Positions 26,517-34,460 of a DNA stretch of 45,333 nucleotides are shown here, one piece after another. Numbering within the stretch: position 1 is the first letter of the stretch; every line of letters starts with the position of its first letter. The translations under genes were made by a program, and so were the position numbers. Source of the stretch: an uncultured Aquimonas sp. (GTDB lineage: Bacteria; Pseudomonadota; Gammaproteobacteria; Xanthomonadales; Xanthomonadaceae); contig CAMLOR010000003.1 in NCBI GenBank assembly GCA_946481615.1, positions 1 to 45,333 on the forward strand. The letters run 5' to 3'. Under the pieces are notes generated by a model, which worked only from the letters and a program-made list of their open reading frames with translations, searched no databases and had not been told where the DNA came from.

Positions 26517-26762
26517 TCAAACCAGCATCGACTGCTGGGCGAAGATGCCCGCCATCGCGCCGTGCGCTGATGCCGTCGTGACCGAGGGCATGCCGGGGTT
26601 GGCGAGGTCGCCGGCCGCGTAGATGCCGGCCATGCTGGTTTCGCGACGCTCGTCGACCTTGAGGGCGATGCCGAGGGGCGTATCAACCGTCCCGAGGCCC
26701 AGGGATTCGTGCAGGCGGGCGCACGGCTTGTTGCGCGGATGCGCGAACAAGATGTCGACCGC
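26517..26762 (-). pseudogene. C-terminal remnant of an NAD(P)/FAD-dependent oxidoreductase
   Basis: About 81 codons read VDILFAHPRNKP, LHESLGLG, then RRETSMAGIYAAGDLANPGM and a final helix ending FAQQSMLV. This is the classic end of thioredoxin-reductase-like flavoproteins: the second dinucleotide domain followed by the FAD-binding GxYAAGD motif. The N-terminal FAD domain and CxxC region are missing. Upstream, the frame runs at once into the 3' end of the pnkp gene (26803) on the same strand. So this is a truncated gene, probably left by a deletion or insertion next to the RNA-repair genes. Confidence 0.7.
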
Positions 26763-26802
26763 GACACTGCGCGCGACCGTTGTTCGAAGCGGACGCGTAG
26801 GC

Positions 26803-29343
26803 TCAAAGCCTCGGGTCCACCGGCTCGCTCTCCAGCGCCAGCACGCCGAACACGCATTCATGCACGCGATACAGCGGTTCGCGTTCGACGAAGCGGTGCA
26901 GCGCTTCGTGCCCGAGCACGAACTCCCTTAGCGCGAGGGCTCGCTTCGGAGCGAGTCCGCGGTGCCGCAGGCGTTCGAGATTCGCCGGTTCGGTGTAAGT
27001 CGGGCCGTAGATGATGCGCAGGTATTCGCGGCCGCGGCATTTGATCGCGGGTTGAAGCAGGCCCTTCTTGCCGTGCACCGGTCCGTCGACCGGCTTGATT
27101 ACCATACCTTCGCTTTCGGCTGCCGTGATCTCCTGCCACCAGGCCGTGGCGGCGGCTTCGCTGGCCGGGTCGGCCAGATCGACGTAGCGACGCTGGGTAG
27201 TGCGAAAAAGCCCCGGGTCGACGGCGCAGAGGCGATCGATCAGGTCCAGGTGCCAGCGATGGCTCCGCTCCAGTGTCGCGGCACCCTCGTATGCGAGGAC
27301 GTGGAAGGGCGCCAGCCGCAGGTCATCGACGCCGTTCACCGGCCAGCAGTACCGGCGGTACTCGGCGACGTAGTGCGTGACGGCCTCCGTGCGTCGCGCC
27401 AGCATGGCCGGCAGCACCCCAAGGTCGATGCCGCGGGCTGCGGCGTCTGCGGCCCAATCGGACGAGGCCCGCAACGCGTGAGTGGCGGCGGCGCCGGTCG
27501 GTGCGTACTGCTGGCGCAGCAGATCGCCCGCCTTCGCCGACCACGGCAGCAGTTCGGCGTCGAGCACGACCCAGTCGGTGCCCAGTTCGTCCCACAGGCC
27601 GGAGGCTTGCATCGCCGCGTCGAGCTTGCCGAGCAAGGCTTCCTCGGTGCGACCGTCGGCGAAGAAGCGACGTCCAGTGCGAGTGTGGATCACGCCGCGG
27701 CCATTGCCGCGGATGCCGAAACGGCGCGCGGCGACATCCTCGTCGCGGCACAGCACGAGGACGGCGCGCGAGCCCATGTGCTTTTCCTGGCACACCAACT
27801 GCGTCACGCCCTCGGCGCGGTAGTAGTCGAAAGCTTCTCGCGGCCGTTCCAGCAACTCGTCCTCCGCGGCGGTCGCTGGCGGCGACATCGTCGGGGGCAG
27901 GTAGACCAGCCAGCGCGGATCGACCGCGAAGCGGCTCATCACCTCGAGCGCCGCCCGTGCGTTCTCCTCGCGGATGGTCACGGTGCGGCCCAGACGCGGC
28001 TTGAGCACGCGCTTGCCGAGCACGTCTTCGACGTCGAGCACGGTTGCATCGCGCGCCAGCGCGGCTGGGCTGGCGAGCGGCTTGATCGGTTCGTAATAGG
28101 TGCGGGCAGCCGGAACGCTGACGAGTTCGCGCTCGGGGTAGCGCAACGCCGTGAGCTTGCCGCCGAACACGCAGCCGGTATCGACGCAGATCGTGCGATT
28201 CACCCACTCGGCTTCGGGCACCGGAGTATGGCCGTAGACGACCATGGCCGGGCCGCGATAGTCGCTGGCCCAGTCGTAGCGCACCGGCAGCCCGTATTCG
28301 TCGGTTTCGCCGGTGGTCTCGCCGTACAGCGCGAAATCGCGCACCGTGGCCGACGCGCGGCCTTGCAGCTTCTCCTTCATGCCCGCGTGGGCGACCACCA
28401 GCTTGCCGTCGTCCAGAACGAGGTGGCTGACCAGCGAGTAGATCCAGTCGCTCGCCGCTTTATGGAACTCGTCGGGTTCCGACTCGAGTTGCTGCAGGGT
28501 TTCGGCGAGGCCGTGGCTGATCTTGACCTCGCGGCCACGCAGCTTCTTCATCAGCTTCACGTCGTGGTTGCCCGGCACGCAGAAAGCCGTGCCGTTGGCA
28601 ACCATCGCCATCGCGAGCCGCAGCACGCCCGGCGAATCCGGACCGCGGTCGACGAGGTCGCCGACGAAGATGGCGCGCCGGCCCTCCGGTGCGGTCACCT
28701 CGGGCGATTCGCGGCTGCCGACAATGGTGTAGCCGAGCGTGCGCAACAGCTGCACGCATTCGTCCAGGCAGCCGTGAACGTCGCCGATGATGTCGAAGGG
28801 ACCGTGCTGATCGCGCCGATCGTTCCAGGCCTTCTCGCGCGTGATCGCGACTTCGGCCACCGCTTCGACGCTGCGCAGCACGGCGGCGACCTTGAAACCT
28901 TCCTTCTCCAGCCCGCGCATCGAGCGGTGCAGGCTCTGGGTCTGCGAGCGCACCACGTGCGGGCCGAAGTCCCGGTCCGGGCGGTCCGCGTTGCGCTCGT
29001 GCAACAGACGCTCCGGCAGATCGAACACGATGGCCGAGGCCAGCACATGGTGCTCGCGCGCCAATGCCACCAGACGCTTGCGGTCCTCAGCCCGAACGTT
29101 GGTGGCATCGACCACGGTGAGCCGACCGGCGGCCAGTCGCTTTCCGGCGATGTAGTACAGGACGTCGAAAGCGTCCCTGGTGGCGCCCTGGTCGTTCTCG
29201 TCGTCGGCGACCAACGCGCGGCAGTAGTCCGACGAAATCACTTCCGACGATTTGAAGTGGGTGCGCGCGAAGGTCGATTTGCCGGAGCCCGAGGCGCCGA
29301 TCAGCGCCACCAGCGCGAGTTCGGGGATGCGTACGGTGCTCAT
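26803..29343 (-). CDS. pnkp: Polynucleotide kinase-phosphatase-ligase of the Pnkp/Hen1 RNA-repair system
   Basis: The 846-residue protein has three modules in the bacterial Pnkp order. The N-terminal kinase has P-loop GASGSGKST with K22. The central metallophosphatase (about 183-430) has GDVHG, GDLVDRGPDS and GNHD, then a GHTPVP motif. The C-terminal adenylyltransferase/ligase domain has QEKHMGS with K521, the expected lysine nucleophile. Pnkp heals both ends of cut RNA: 5'-OH phosphorylation, 2',3'-phosphate removal, then ligation. It works with Hen1, which methylates the 3' end to block re-cutting. Start ATG 29343 overlaps the hen1 stop by four bases (ATGA), so translation is coupled. The cassette counters RNA damage such as ribotoxin cuts. 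Confidence 0.95.
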   Translation of the reverse strand: MSTVRIPELALVALIGASGSGKSTFARTHFKSSEVISSDYCRALVADDENDQGATRDAFDVLYYIAGKRLAAGRLTVVDATNVRAEDRKRLVALAREHHVLASAIVFDLPERLLHERNADRPDRDFGPHVVRSQTQSLHRSMRGLEKEGFKVAAVLRSVEAVAEVAITREKAWNDRRDQHGPFDIIGDVHGCLDECVQLLRTLGYTIVGSRESPEVTAPEGRRAIFVGDLVDRGPDSPGVLRLAMAMVANGTAFCVPGNHDVKLMKKLRGREVKISHGLAETLQQLESEPDEFHKAASDWIYSLVSHLVLDDGKLVVAHAGMKEKLQGRASATVRDFALYGETTGETDEYGLPVRYDWASDYRGPAMVVYGHTPVPEAEWVNRTICVDTGCVFGGKLTALRYPERELVSVPAARTYYEPIKPLASPAALARDATVLDVEDVLGKRVLKPRLGRTVTIREENARAALEVMSRFAVDPRWLVYLPPTMSPPATAAEDELLERPREAFDYYRAEGVTQLVCQEKHMGSRAVLVLCRDEDVAARRFGIRGNGRGVIHTRTGRRFFADGRTEEALLGKLDAAMQASGLWDELGTDWVVLDAELLPWSAKAGDLLRQQYAPTGAAATHALRASSDWAADAAARGIDLGVLPAMLARRTEAVTHYVAEYRRYCWPVNGVDDLRLAPFHVLAYEGAATLERSHRWHLDLIDRLCAVDPGLFRTTQRRYVDLADPASEAAATAWWQEITAAESEGMVIKPVDGPVHGKKGLLQPAIKCRGREYLRIIYGPTYTEPANLERLRHRGLAPKRALALREFVLGHEALHRFVEREPLYRVHECVFGVLALESEPVDPRL

Positions 29344-30731
29344 CGACCGAACACTCCCATCTGCGTCGGCGGTCCGAGTTCGGGATCGACATCGCCGACC
29401 GGAAGGAATTCGACCATGTAGCCGTGACGCTCGCAGATTCCCTCCGCCCAGGCCTGGAATTCGGCGCGCGTCCATTCGAAGCGGTGGTCGCGATGGCGCA
29501 GTGCGCCGGCCGCGAGATTGGGGAAGCGCGCGTTGTACTCGACGTTGGGCGTGGTGACGACGACGGTTCCGGGCCTGGCGTATTCGAACAGCGTGCGTTC
29601 GAACGCGGCGAGGCGCGTGGCATCGATGTGTTCGATCACCTCGATCGCGCAGGCGGCGTCGAAGCCGGCCATGCGGGCGTCGCGGTAGGTCAGGCTGCCC
29701 TGTTGCAGTTCGATGCGGGCACGCTGCATCGGCGCCAGGCGATCGAGCTTCAGGCGCTCGGCGGCGCGTTCGAGCGAGACGGCCGAGACGTCGATGCCCA
29801 GCAGCTTGCGGAACTGTCGCTGCTGCAGCAGGCGAACCAGCAGGCGGCCCTCGCCGCAGCCCACGTCCAGCACCGACGCCGCGCCGCTGCGAAGCAGCAC
29901 GTCTTCGACCGTCGCCATGCGCCGCTCGTTGAGACTCAGGCTGCGTTCGAGCTGTTGCTCGCCGGCATCCTTCTCGCGTTCGATCGCCTCCACCTCTTCT
30001 TCCGGCTCGGTCAGCAACTGGCCGAGGGCCTCGCGCACCAGGGAACGCTGGCGCTTGAGGTAGTTCGCCAGGATCCAGTCGCGCTCGGGATGCGATGCCA
30101 GCCAGTCGCCGCCCTTGTCGAGCAGCTTGCGCACTTCGTCGCTGCCGACGTAGTAGTGCTTGTCGCCGTCCAGTGCCGGCAGCAGCACGTAGAGATTTTG
30201 CAGCAGCTCGGACAGGCGCAACCGGCCGCGCAGTTGCAGGCGGAAAAAGTGGCTCGCACCCCACTCGGGAAAGGTTTCGTCGAGCGGCAGCGGCTGCACT
30301 TCGACCTCGTAGCCCAGCGGCTCGAAACATGCACGCAGTTTCGCCGCGCCGGCACGGCAGCGCAGCACCGGGATTTGCGCTTCGAGCGGCAGGGGCGACG
30401 CCGCCAGCTCCGCCCGCGCCTTGCTGCTGCCCGCCATCGCGCTGGAAAACACCTGCGCGATCGCCACCGCCAGGAACGACGACGCCGTGTACGGGCGGTC
30501 GTTGACGTATTGGGTCAGCGGCCCGTCGGATTCTCCCCGCCCCCGCACCAGGCCCACAGGGTCGACATCCACGACCAGTGCCACGGAGCAGCGCTCCGCC
30601 GACGCTTCGGGGTAGAACACGTGCGCGCTGCCGAACGCCAGATCGAAGGTCTGGTGGCGGTCGGGGTTCTTCGACAGCAGGTATCCGAGATCGGTGGCCG
30701 GCTGTTGCGTGGTGCTGATCAGGAGCTGCAT
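29340..30731 (-). CDS. hen1: 3' terminal RNA ribose 2'-O-methyltransferase Hen1
   Basis: The 463-residue protein has the bacterial Hen1 N-terminal domain (1-240, beginning MQLLISTTQQPATDLGYLLS) and a C-terminal SAM-dependent methyltransferase. The SAM site is VLDVGCGEGRLL (about 287-298). The metal-binding set of Hen1 is visible as EVIEHID (about 363-369) and the later HRDHRFEWTRAEF. It adds a 2'-O-methyl group to the 3' terminal ribose of the RNA held by Pnkp before ligation, so the repaired tRNA resists a second cut. It is the first gene of the two-gene operon. No SD is visible before ATG 30731, and the start codon lies within an inverted repeat. Confidence 0.95.
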   Translation of the reverse strand: MQLLISTTQQPATDLGYLLSKNPDRHQTFDLAFGSAHVFYPEASAERCSVALVVDVDPVGLVRGRGESDGPLTQYVNDRPYTASSFLAVAIAQVFSSAMAGSSKARAELAASPLPLEAQIPVLRCRAGAAKLRACFEPLGYEVEVQPLPLDETFPEWGASHFFRLQLRGRLRLSELLQNLYVLLPALDGDKHYYVGSDEVRKLLDKGGDWLASHPERDWILANYLKRQRSLVREALGQLLTEPEEEVEAIEREKDAGEQQLERSLSLNERRMATVEDVLLRSGAASVLDVGCGEGRLLVRLLQQRQFRKLLGIDVSAVSLERAAERLKLDRLAPMQRARIELQQGSLTYRDARMAGFDAACAIEVIEHIDATRLAAFERTLFEYARPGTVVVTTPNVEYNARFPNLAAGALRHRDHRFEWTRAEFQAWAEGICERHGYMVEFLPVGDVDPELGPPTQMGVFGR

Positions 30732-30773
30732 GGAGCACGCGCAAAGTCACAGGGCCGCACATGATGCTCCATG
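30729..30773 (-). promoter_or_regulatory. 9-bp inverted repeat spanning the hen1 start codon
   Basis: CATGGAGCA at 30729-30737 is matched by TGCTCCATG at 30765-30773 with 27 bases between. In the hen1 transcript this reads TGGAGCA upstream pairing with TGCTCCA ending at the ATG itself. It could be a repressor operator or an RNA hairpin that hides the start codon. The absence of an SD makes post-transcriptional control of interest. The pairing is directly visible; the function is inference. Confidence 0.45.
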
Positions 30774-30917
30774 AGGCTGCGGAAGCGCGAATAGACCCAT
30801 TGCGCGGACTCGGTGCATCGCGCCGAGAGGCCTTCGTGCCGTCAAGCGCAACGGCGTGGGCTTGCCATCAAAGCAGCATGAACTCCGGCCACGACTGCCG
30901 CCCAGACAATTCCAGCC

Positions 30918-31427
30918 ATGGCAGCTGTCGAGCCGTGCGCCTCCACCTTCGATGTCGATATCGACATGCGGCACGATCGCGGCCGCAGTGCGGAGCAGAA
31001 CGAGCGACTCGCCGCATGGTGCAACGAGTTCGTCTGGATATTCGATCCGGAACCCTTCCGCGACCTCGGGGAAGCGGTCCTGTCGAGTCTCACGGAGGAA
31101 ACCTGTGGCGTATTCCTGTCGCTTTCCAATTGTGCGCCCGTGGCCGTGCTATGGCAGGCCCTCGGTGCAACGCGCGCGGCCGGGCTTCCCGGCGTGTTGG
31201 GAACCATGCTGATTCCGGCCGGCCGTGTGGAAACGGCGCTGGCGCAGGTTCGCGACGCGATGGCCGGACTGGATCTCGATCTTGTCGTCCAGCGCGGTCA
31301 CGCGTTGTGCGGCTTTCGCGACGAAATATCTCAGGTGCGCCCTGTGCTGCACCTGATACAGGATGGCTTGCAGCGCGCACTCTCGATGCGTCGCGGATTC
31401 CTCGCGGTGGGGCGACCGGAGTTGTGA
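30918..31427 (+). CDS. Hypothetical protein, 169 residues
   Basis: A soluble-looking protein with a natural composition: RGRSAEQNERLAAWCNEFVW, then IFDPEPFRDLGEAVL, then GVLGTMLIPAGRVETALAQV and a C-terminal helix. I recognise no family and no catalytic motif; the alternating helices and strands suggest a small alpha/beta domain. It is divergent from hen1, separated by 186 bases that include the hen1 inverted repeat. An in-frame ATG 16 codons further on (MRHDRG) is an alternative start. The 136 bases after its stop show nothing I can name. Confidence 0.6.
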   Translation: MAAVEPCASTFDVDIDMRHDRGRSAEQNERLAAWCNEFVWIFDPEPFRDLGEAVLSSLTEETCGVFLSLSNCAPVAVLWQALGATRAAGLPGVLGTMLIPAGRVETALAQVRDAMAGLDLDLVVQRGHALCGFRDEISQVRPVLHLIQDGLQRALSMRRGFLAVGRPEL

Positions 31428-31563
31428 TTTCGCGTGGCGAGGCCGCTGTCGTGGCGGGTATCGAAGTCCGTTCCGTCGCGTCCGGCCGCAATCTGCAATC
31501 GCGCGGATCATCTTGCCGGCGTGGACGACGTCTTGGCAGACCTGGTATCGGCGCCGCGCGGCG

Positions 31564-32490
31564 TTATCGCGACGCCGTCGCCGCCGTGCCCCTCAGGCTC
31601 TGCACGTCCCGGATCGGCGGTGCGCCGAACATCCGCGCGTATTCGCGGCTGAATTGCGACACGCTCTGGTAGCCGACGCGATAGGCGGCGCTCGCCGCAT
31701 CGGCGTTCTCGGCCATCAGGATCTGCCGTGCCTCGGTGAGGCGCAGGCGCTTCTGGTACTGCAGCGGGCTCATGGCGGTCACGGCCTTGAACTGCTGGTG
31801 GAATGACGACGGGCTCATGTTCGCCATCGAGGCCAGGTCCTCGATGCGGATCGGTGCCGCGAGTTGCGTCTTGATGCGGCGGATGACCTGTCCGATCCGG
31901 TTCGTGTGGCTGCCCGCGATCGCGATCTGGGCGATCGCCGGGCCGTAGGGCCCCGTCAGCATGCGGTAGTGGATCTCGCGCAGCACCAGCGGCGCGAGCA
32001 CCGGGATGTCGCGCGGCGTTTCGAGCAGGCGCGCGTAGCGCAGCACGGCTTCCTGCGTGGCGTCGTCGAGTTCGCCGACGAACACGCCGCGCGACGTCTC
32101 GCCGCGCGACCACGCGGCATCGTCGGACTGCGCGATCAGGTCCGCGATCTGCCGCGCGTCGATGTCGATCGCCAGGCACAGGTAGGGCGCCGCTTCGCTG
32201 GCCTCGATCACCTGGCCCACCAGCGGCAGGTCCACGGACACGGCCAGGAACTGCGGCGGCGCGTAGCGGAAGATTTCCTCCTCGAGCAGCACCTGCTTCG
32301 TGCCCTGCACGATCACGCAGACCGAGGGCTGGTACACCGAAGGCAGTTGCAGGTGTGGCGCCGACAGGCGGATGCACTGCAAGCCGGGAATGGCGGTGGG
32401 GTGGATGCCTTCGCCGCTGGAGAATCGGCTCACCAGCGAACCCAGCTCGCGCTGGCGTGCCTCGAACAAGTCGTTGATCGGTCGGTCCAT
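31564..32490 (-). CDS. AraC-family transcriptional regulator
   Basis: The 308-residue regulator has an N-terminal AraC-type ligand/cupin domain (about 30-190, with LQLPSVYQPSVCVIVQGTKQ, then VDLPLVGQV) and a C-terminal double helix-turn-helix (about 210-295, with IRIEDLASMANMSPSSFHQQ, then AAYRVGYQSVSQFSREYARMFG). I chose ATG 32490 (MDRPINDLF); an upstream ATG at 32520 would add ten residues. The gene is divergent from a short-chain dehydrogenase gene that starts 163 bases away. AraC plus SDR in this arrangement is common in proteobacteria, and the regulator probably controls the dehydrogenase. Confidence 0.9.
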   Translation of the reverse strand: MDRPINDLFEARQRELGSLVSRFSSGEGIHPTAIPGLQCIRLSAPHLQLPSVYQPSVCVIVQGTKQVLLEEEIFRYAPPQFLAVSVDLPLVGQVIEASEAAPYLCLAIDIDARQIADLIAQSDDAAWSRGETSRGVFVGELDDATQEAVLRYARLLETPRDIPVLAPLVLREIHYRMLTGPYGPAIAQIAIAGSHTNRIGQVIRRIKTQLAAPIRIEDLASMANMSPSSFHQQFKAVTAMSPLQYQKRLRLTEARQILMAENADAASAAYRVGYQSVSQFSREYARMFGAPPIRDVQSLRGTAATASR

Positions 32491-32653
32491 TTGCGGGCCA
32501 CGATACGCGCCCACCGGCACCGCCTCAACGCGTCACTTCCGATTCCTGGAGGATCGTGCAATCACGCCGGAGGTCCCGGTATCGAGCCGGGTGGCCCCGA
32601 TCGCCAGACTTTCTCCACGCGAAAGCGCACCCCAACCACGCAGGAGAAGCATC

Positions 32654-33385
32654 ATGTCGAAGGTCATCCTCATCACCGGCGCGAGCAGCGGCATCGGCGA
32701 AGCCACGGCCCGCGTCCTCGCGGCGAACGGTCACAAGGTGGTGCTGGGCGCGCGCCGCACCGAGCGCCTGGAGCAGATCGTCGCGCAGATCCGCGCGAAG
32801 GGCGGCGTCGCCGAATACCGCGCGCTGGACGTCACCGATCGCGACGACGTGCAGGCCTTCGCCGCCTTCGCTCACGGGAAGTTCGGCCGCGTCGACGTCA
32901 TCTTCAACAACGCCGGCGTGATGCCGGTGTCGCCGATGAACGCGCTCAAGACCGACGAATGGGACCGCATCGTCGACGTCAACATCAAGGGCGTGCTCAA
33001 CGGCATCGCCGCGGTGCTGCCGATCATGGAAGCGCAGGGCAGCGGCCAGATCATCAACACGGCATCGACTGGCGCGCACGCCGTCGGCGGGCAGTTCGGC
33101 GTGTACTGCGCCAGCAAGTACGCGGTGCGGGCGATCACCGAAGGCCTGCGCCAGGAGATGACGGCCATCCGCGTCACGCTGATCTCGCCGGGCGTCACCG
33201 AATCCGAGCTCGGGCACGATATCTCGGTGGCGGACACCGCCACGGCCGTGCAGCAGCTGCGCGGCATCGCGCTCGACACCAGCGCGATCGCCAACGCGGT
33301 GTTGTATGCGATCTCGCAGCCGGCCGACGTCGACGTCAACGAGATGATCATCCGCTCGGTGCGCAGCGCGGGCCACGCGTTCTGA
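32654..33385 (+). CDS. Short-chain dehydrogenase/reductase (SDR)
   Basis: The 243-residue NAD(P)-dependent oxidoreductase has the cofactor motif TGASSGIG (8-15), NNAG, the structural INTAST and the catalytic Y151-x3-K155 (YCASK). The Arg-rich GARRTERL after the second strand suggests preference for NADP(H). Length and motifs are those of classical SDRs; the substrate is unknown. Start ATG 32654 has an SD (AGGAGA). The frame is open further upstream but the sequence there is not SDR-like. It is followed by a strong hairpin (33399-33425) and then a LysR-type regulator gene. Confidence 0.92.
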   Translation: MSKVILITGASSGIGEATARVLAANGHKVVLGARRTERLEQIVAQIRAKGGVAEYRALDVTDRDDVQAFAAFAHGKFGRVDVIFNNAGVMPVSPMNALKTDEWDRIVDVNIKGVLNGIAAVLPIMEAQGSGQIINTASTGAHAVGGQFGVYCASKYAVRAITEGLRQEMTAIRVTLISPGVTESELGHDISVADTATAVQQLRGIALDTSAIANAVLYAISQPADVDVNEMIIRSVRSAGHAF

Positions 33386-33398
33386 GCGGCTCCCCATC

Positions 33399-33425
33399 CG
33401 GAGGCGCGGCCAGTCCGCGCCTCCG
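33399..33425 (+). terminator. Hairpin between SDR and LysR genes, likely terminator
   Basis: CGGAGGCGCGG at 33399-33409 and CCGCGCCTCCG at 33415-33425 form a perfect 11-bp stem with a 5-base loop, 13 bases after the SDR stop codon. There is no U-tract after it, as is common for GC-rich bacteria, so termination efficiency is uncertain. Confidence 0.6.
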
Positions 33426-33454
33426 ACGCCCGTGGTCGCGGTAACCTACGCACC

Positions 33455-34324
33455 ATGGAAACCCAGTTCCTCCACACTTTCGTGACGGTCGTCGAGCGCG
33501 GCTCGATGGCCGCCGCGGCGCGCGTGCTGAACGTCACGCCGGCGGCCGTGGCGCAGCAGATCCGCACCATCGAGCGCGAACTCGGCGCGACGCTGATCGC
33601 GCGCGTGGGCCGTACCGTGAGCGTGACGGAGGAGGGCGCGCGCATCCTGCAGCGCGCGCGCGAACTGCTGCGCGGCATCGCCGATCTGCGCAGCCTGGCG
33701 CACGACAGCGAAGTCTCGGGCGAGCTGCGCCTGGGCGCGTGTCCGACTGCGCTCGCGGGCATGCTCCCGGACGTGCTGGCACGCATGGTCGAGGCCTTCC
33801 CGAGCATCAACGTCTTCATCAAGCCTGGTTTCTCCGCCGATCTGTACCGCGCGGTGGAGAGCAACGAACTCGACGCCGCCGTCGTGTTGCAGGCGCCGTT
33901 CGAGCTGCCCAAGACCTGCGAGTGGACACTGCTGCGCGAGGAACCGCTGATCGTGCTCGCGCCCGCGGCGCTGGCGCACGAGCATCCGCATCATCTGCTC
34001 GCGACGCAGCCGCTGATCCGCTACGACCGCCACCAGTGGGGCGGGCGCCAGGCCGACGACTATCTTCGCCGCCACGGCATCGAGCCGATCGAACGCTTCG
34101 AACTCAACGCGCTCAACGCCATCGCGGTGATGGTGGACCGCGGGCTCGGTGTCTCGCTGGTGCCGGACTGGGCGCGGCCCTGGCCCGAAGGGCTGAACCT
34201 CGCGCGCATCGCGCTGCCGGCGCCGGCCGAGCCGCGCCGCATCGGCATGGTGTGGTCGCGTTCGAGCGTGCGCGTGCGTCTGGTCAACGCGCTGATGCAG
34301 GAAGCGCGCAAGCTCGCGCGCTGA
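33455..34324 (+). CDS. LysR-type transcriptional regulator
   Basis: The 289-residue protein has an N-terminal winged helix-turn-helix (FLHTFVTVVERGSMAAAARV, then PAAVAQQIRTIERELGATLI) and a C-terminal substrate-binding domain (about 90-285, beginning GELRLGA). The layout is that of a full-length LTTR. It precedes the TonB-dependent receptor run by 136 bases on the same strand and is a candidate regulator of it. A 17-base near-perfect palindrome (TTGCTGCG-C-CGCAGCAA, 34325-34341) directly after its stop could be its operator or a short terminator stem. Confidence 0.9.
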   Translation: METQFLHTFVTVVERGSMAAAARVLNVTPAAVAQQIRTIERELGATLIARVGRTVSVTEEGARILQRARELLRGIADLRSLAHDSEVSGELRLGACPTALAGMLPDVLARMVEAFPSINVFIKPGFSADLYRAVESNELDAAVVLQAPFELPKTCEWTLLREEPLIVLAPAALAHEHPHHLLATQPLIRYDRHQWGGRQADDYLRRHGIEPIERFELNALNAIAVMVDRGLGVSLVPDWARPWPEGLNLARIALPAPAEPRRIGMVWSRSSVRVRLVNALMQEARKLAR

Positions 34325-34341
34325 TTGCTGCGCCGCAGCAA
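34325..34341. promoter_or_regulatory. Palindrome between LysR gene and receptor gene
   Basis: TTGCTGCG at 34325-34332 and CGCAGCAA at 34334-34341 form a perfect 8-bp inverted repeat with one central base. It immediately follows the regulator stop codon and lies about 120 bases before the receptor start. It could be an operator for a dimeric regulator; a one-base loop makes a hairpin unlikely. Confidence 0.35.
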
Positions 34342-34460
34342 AGCAAACGCAGCGTCAGTCGCAACAAAAACTGCACTCTGAACATACGCGCCGCCGGTTT
34401 CTCGCACGCGGACACCGGCCTAGTCTTGCCCCACCGTTGGGGGGACACACAAGGCCGACC

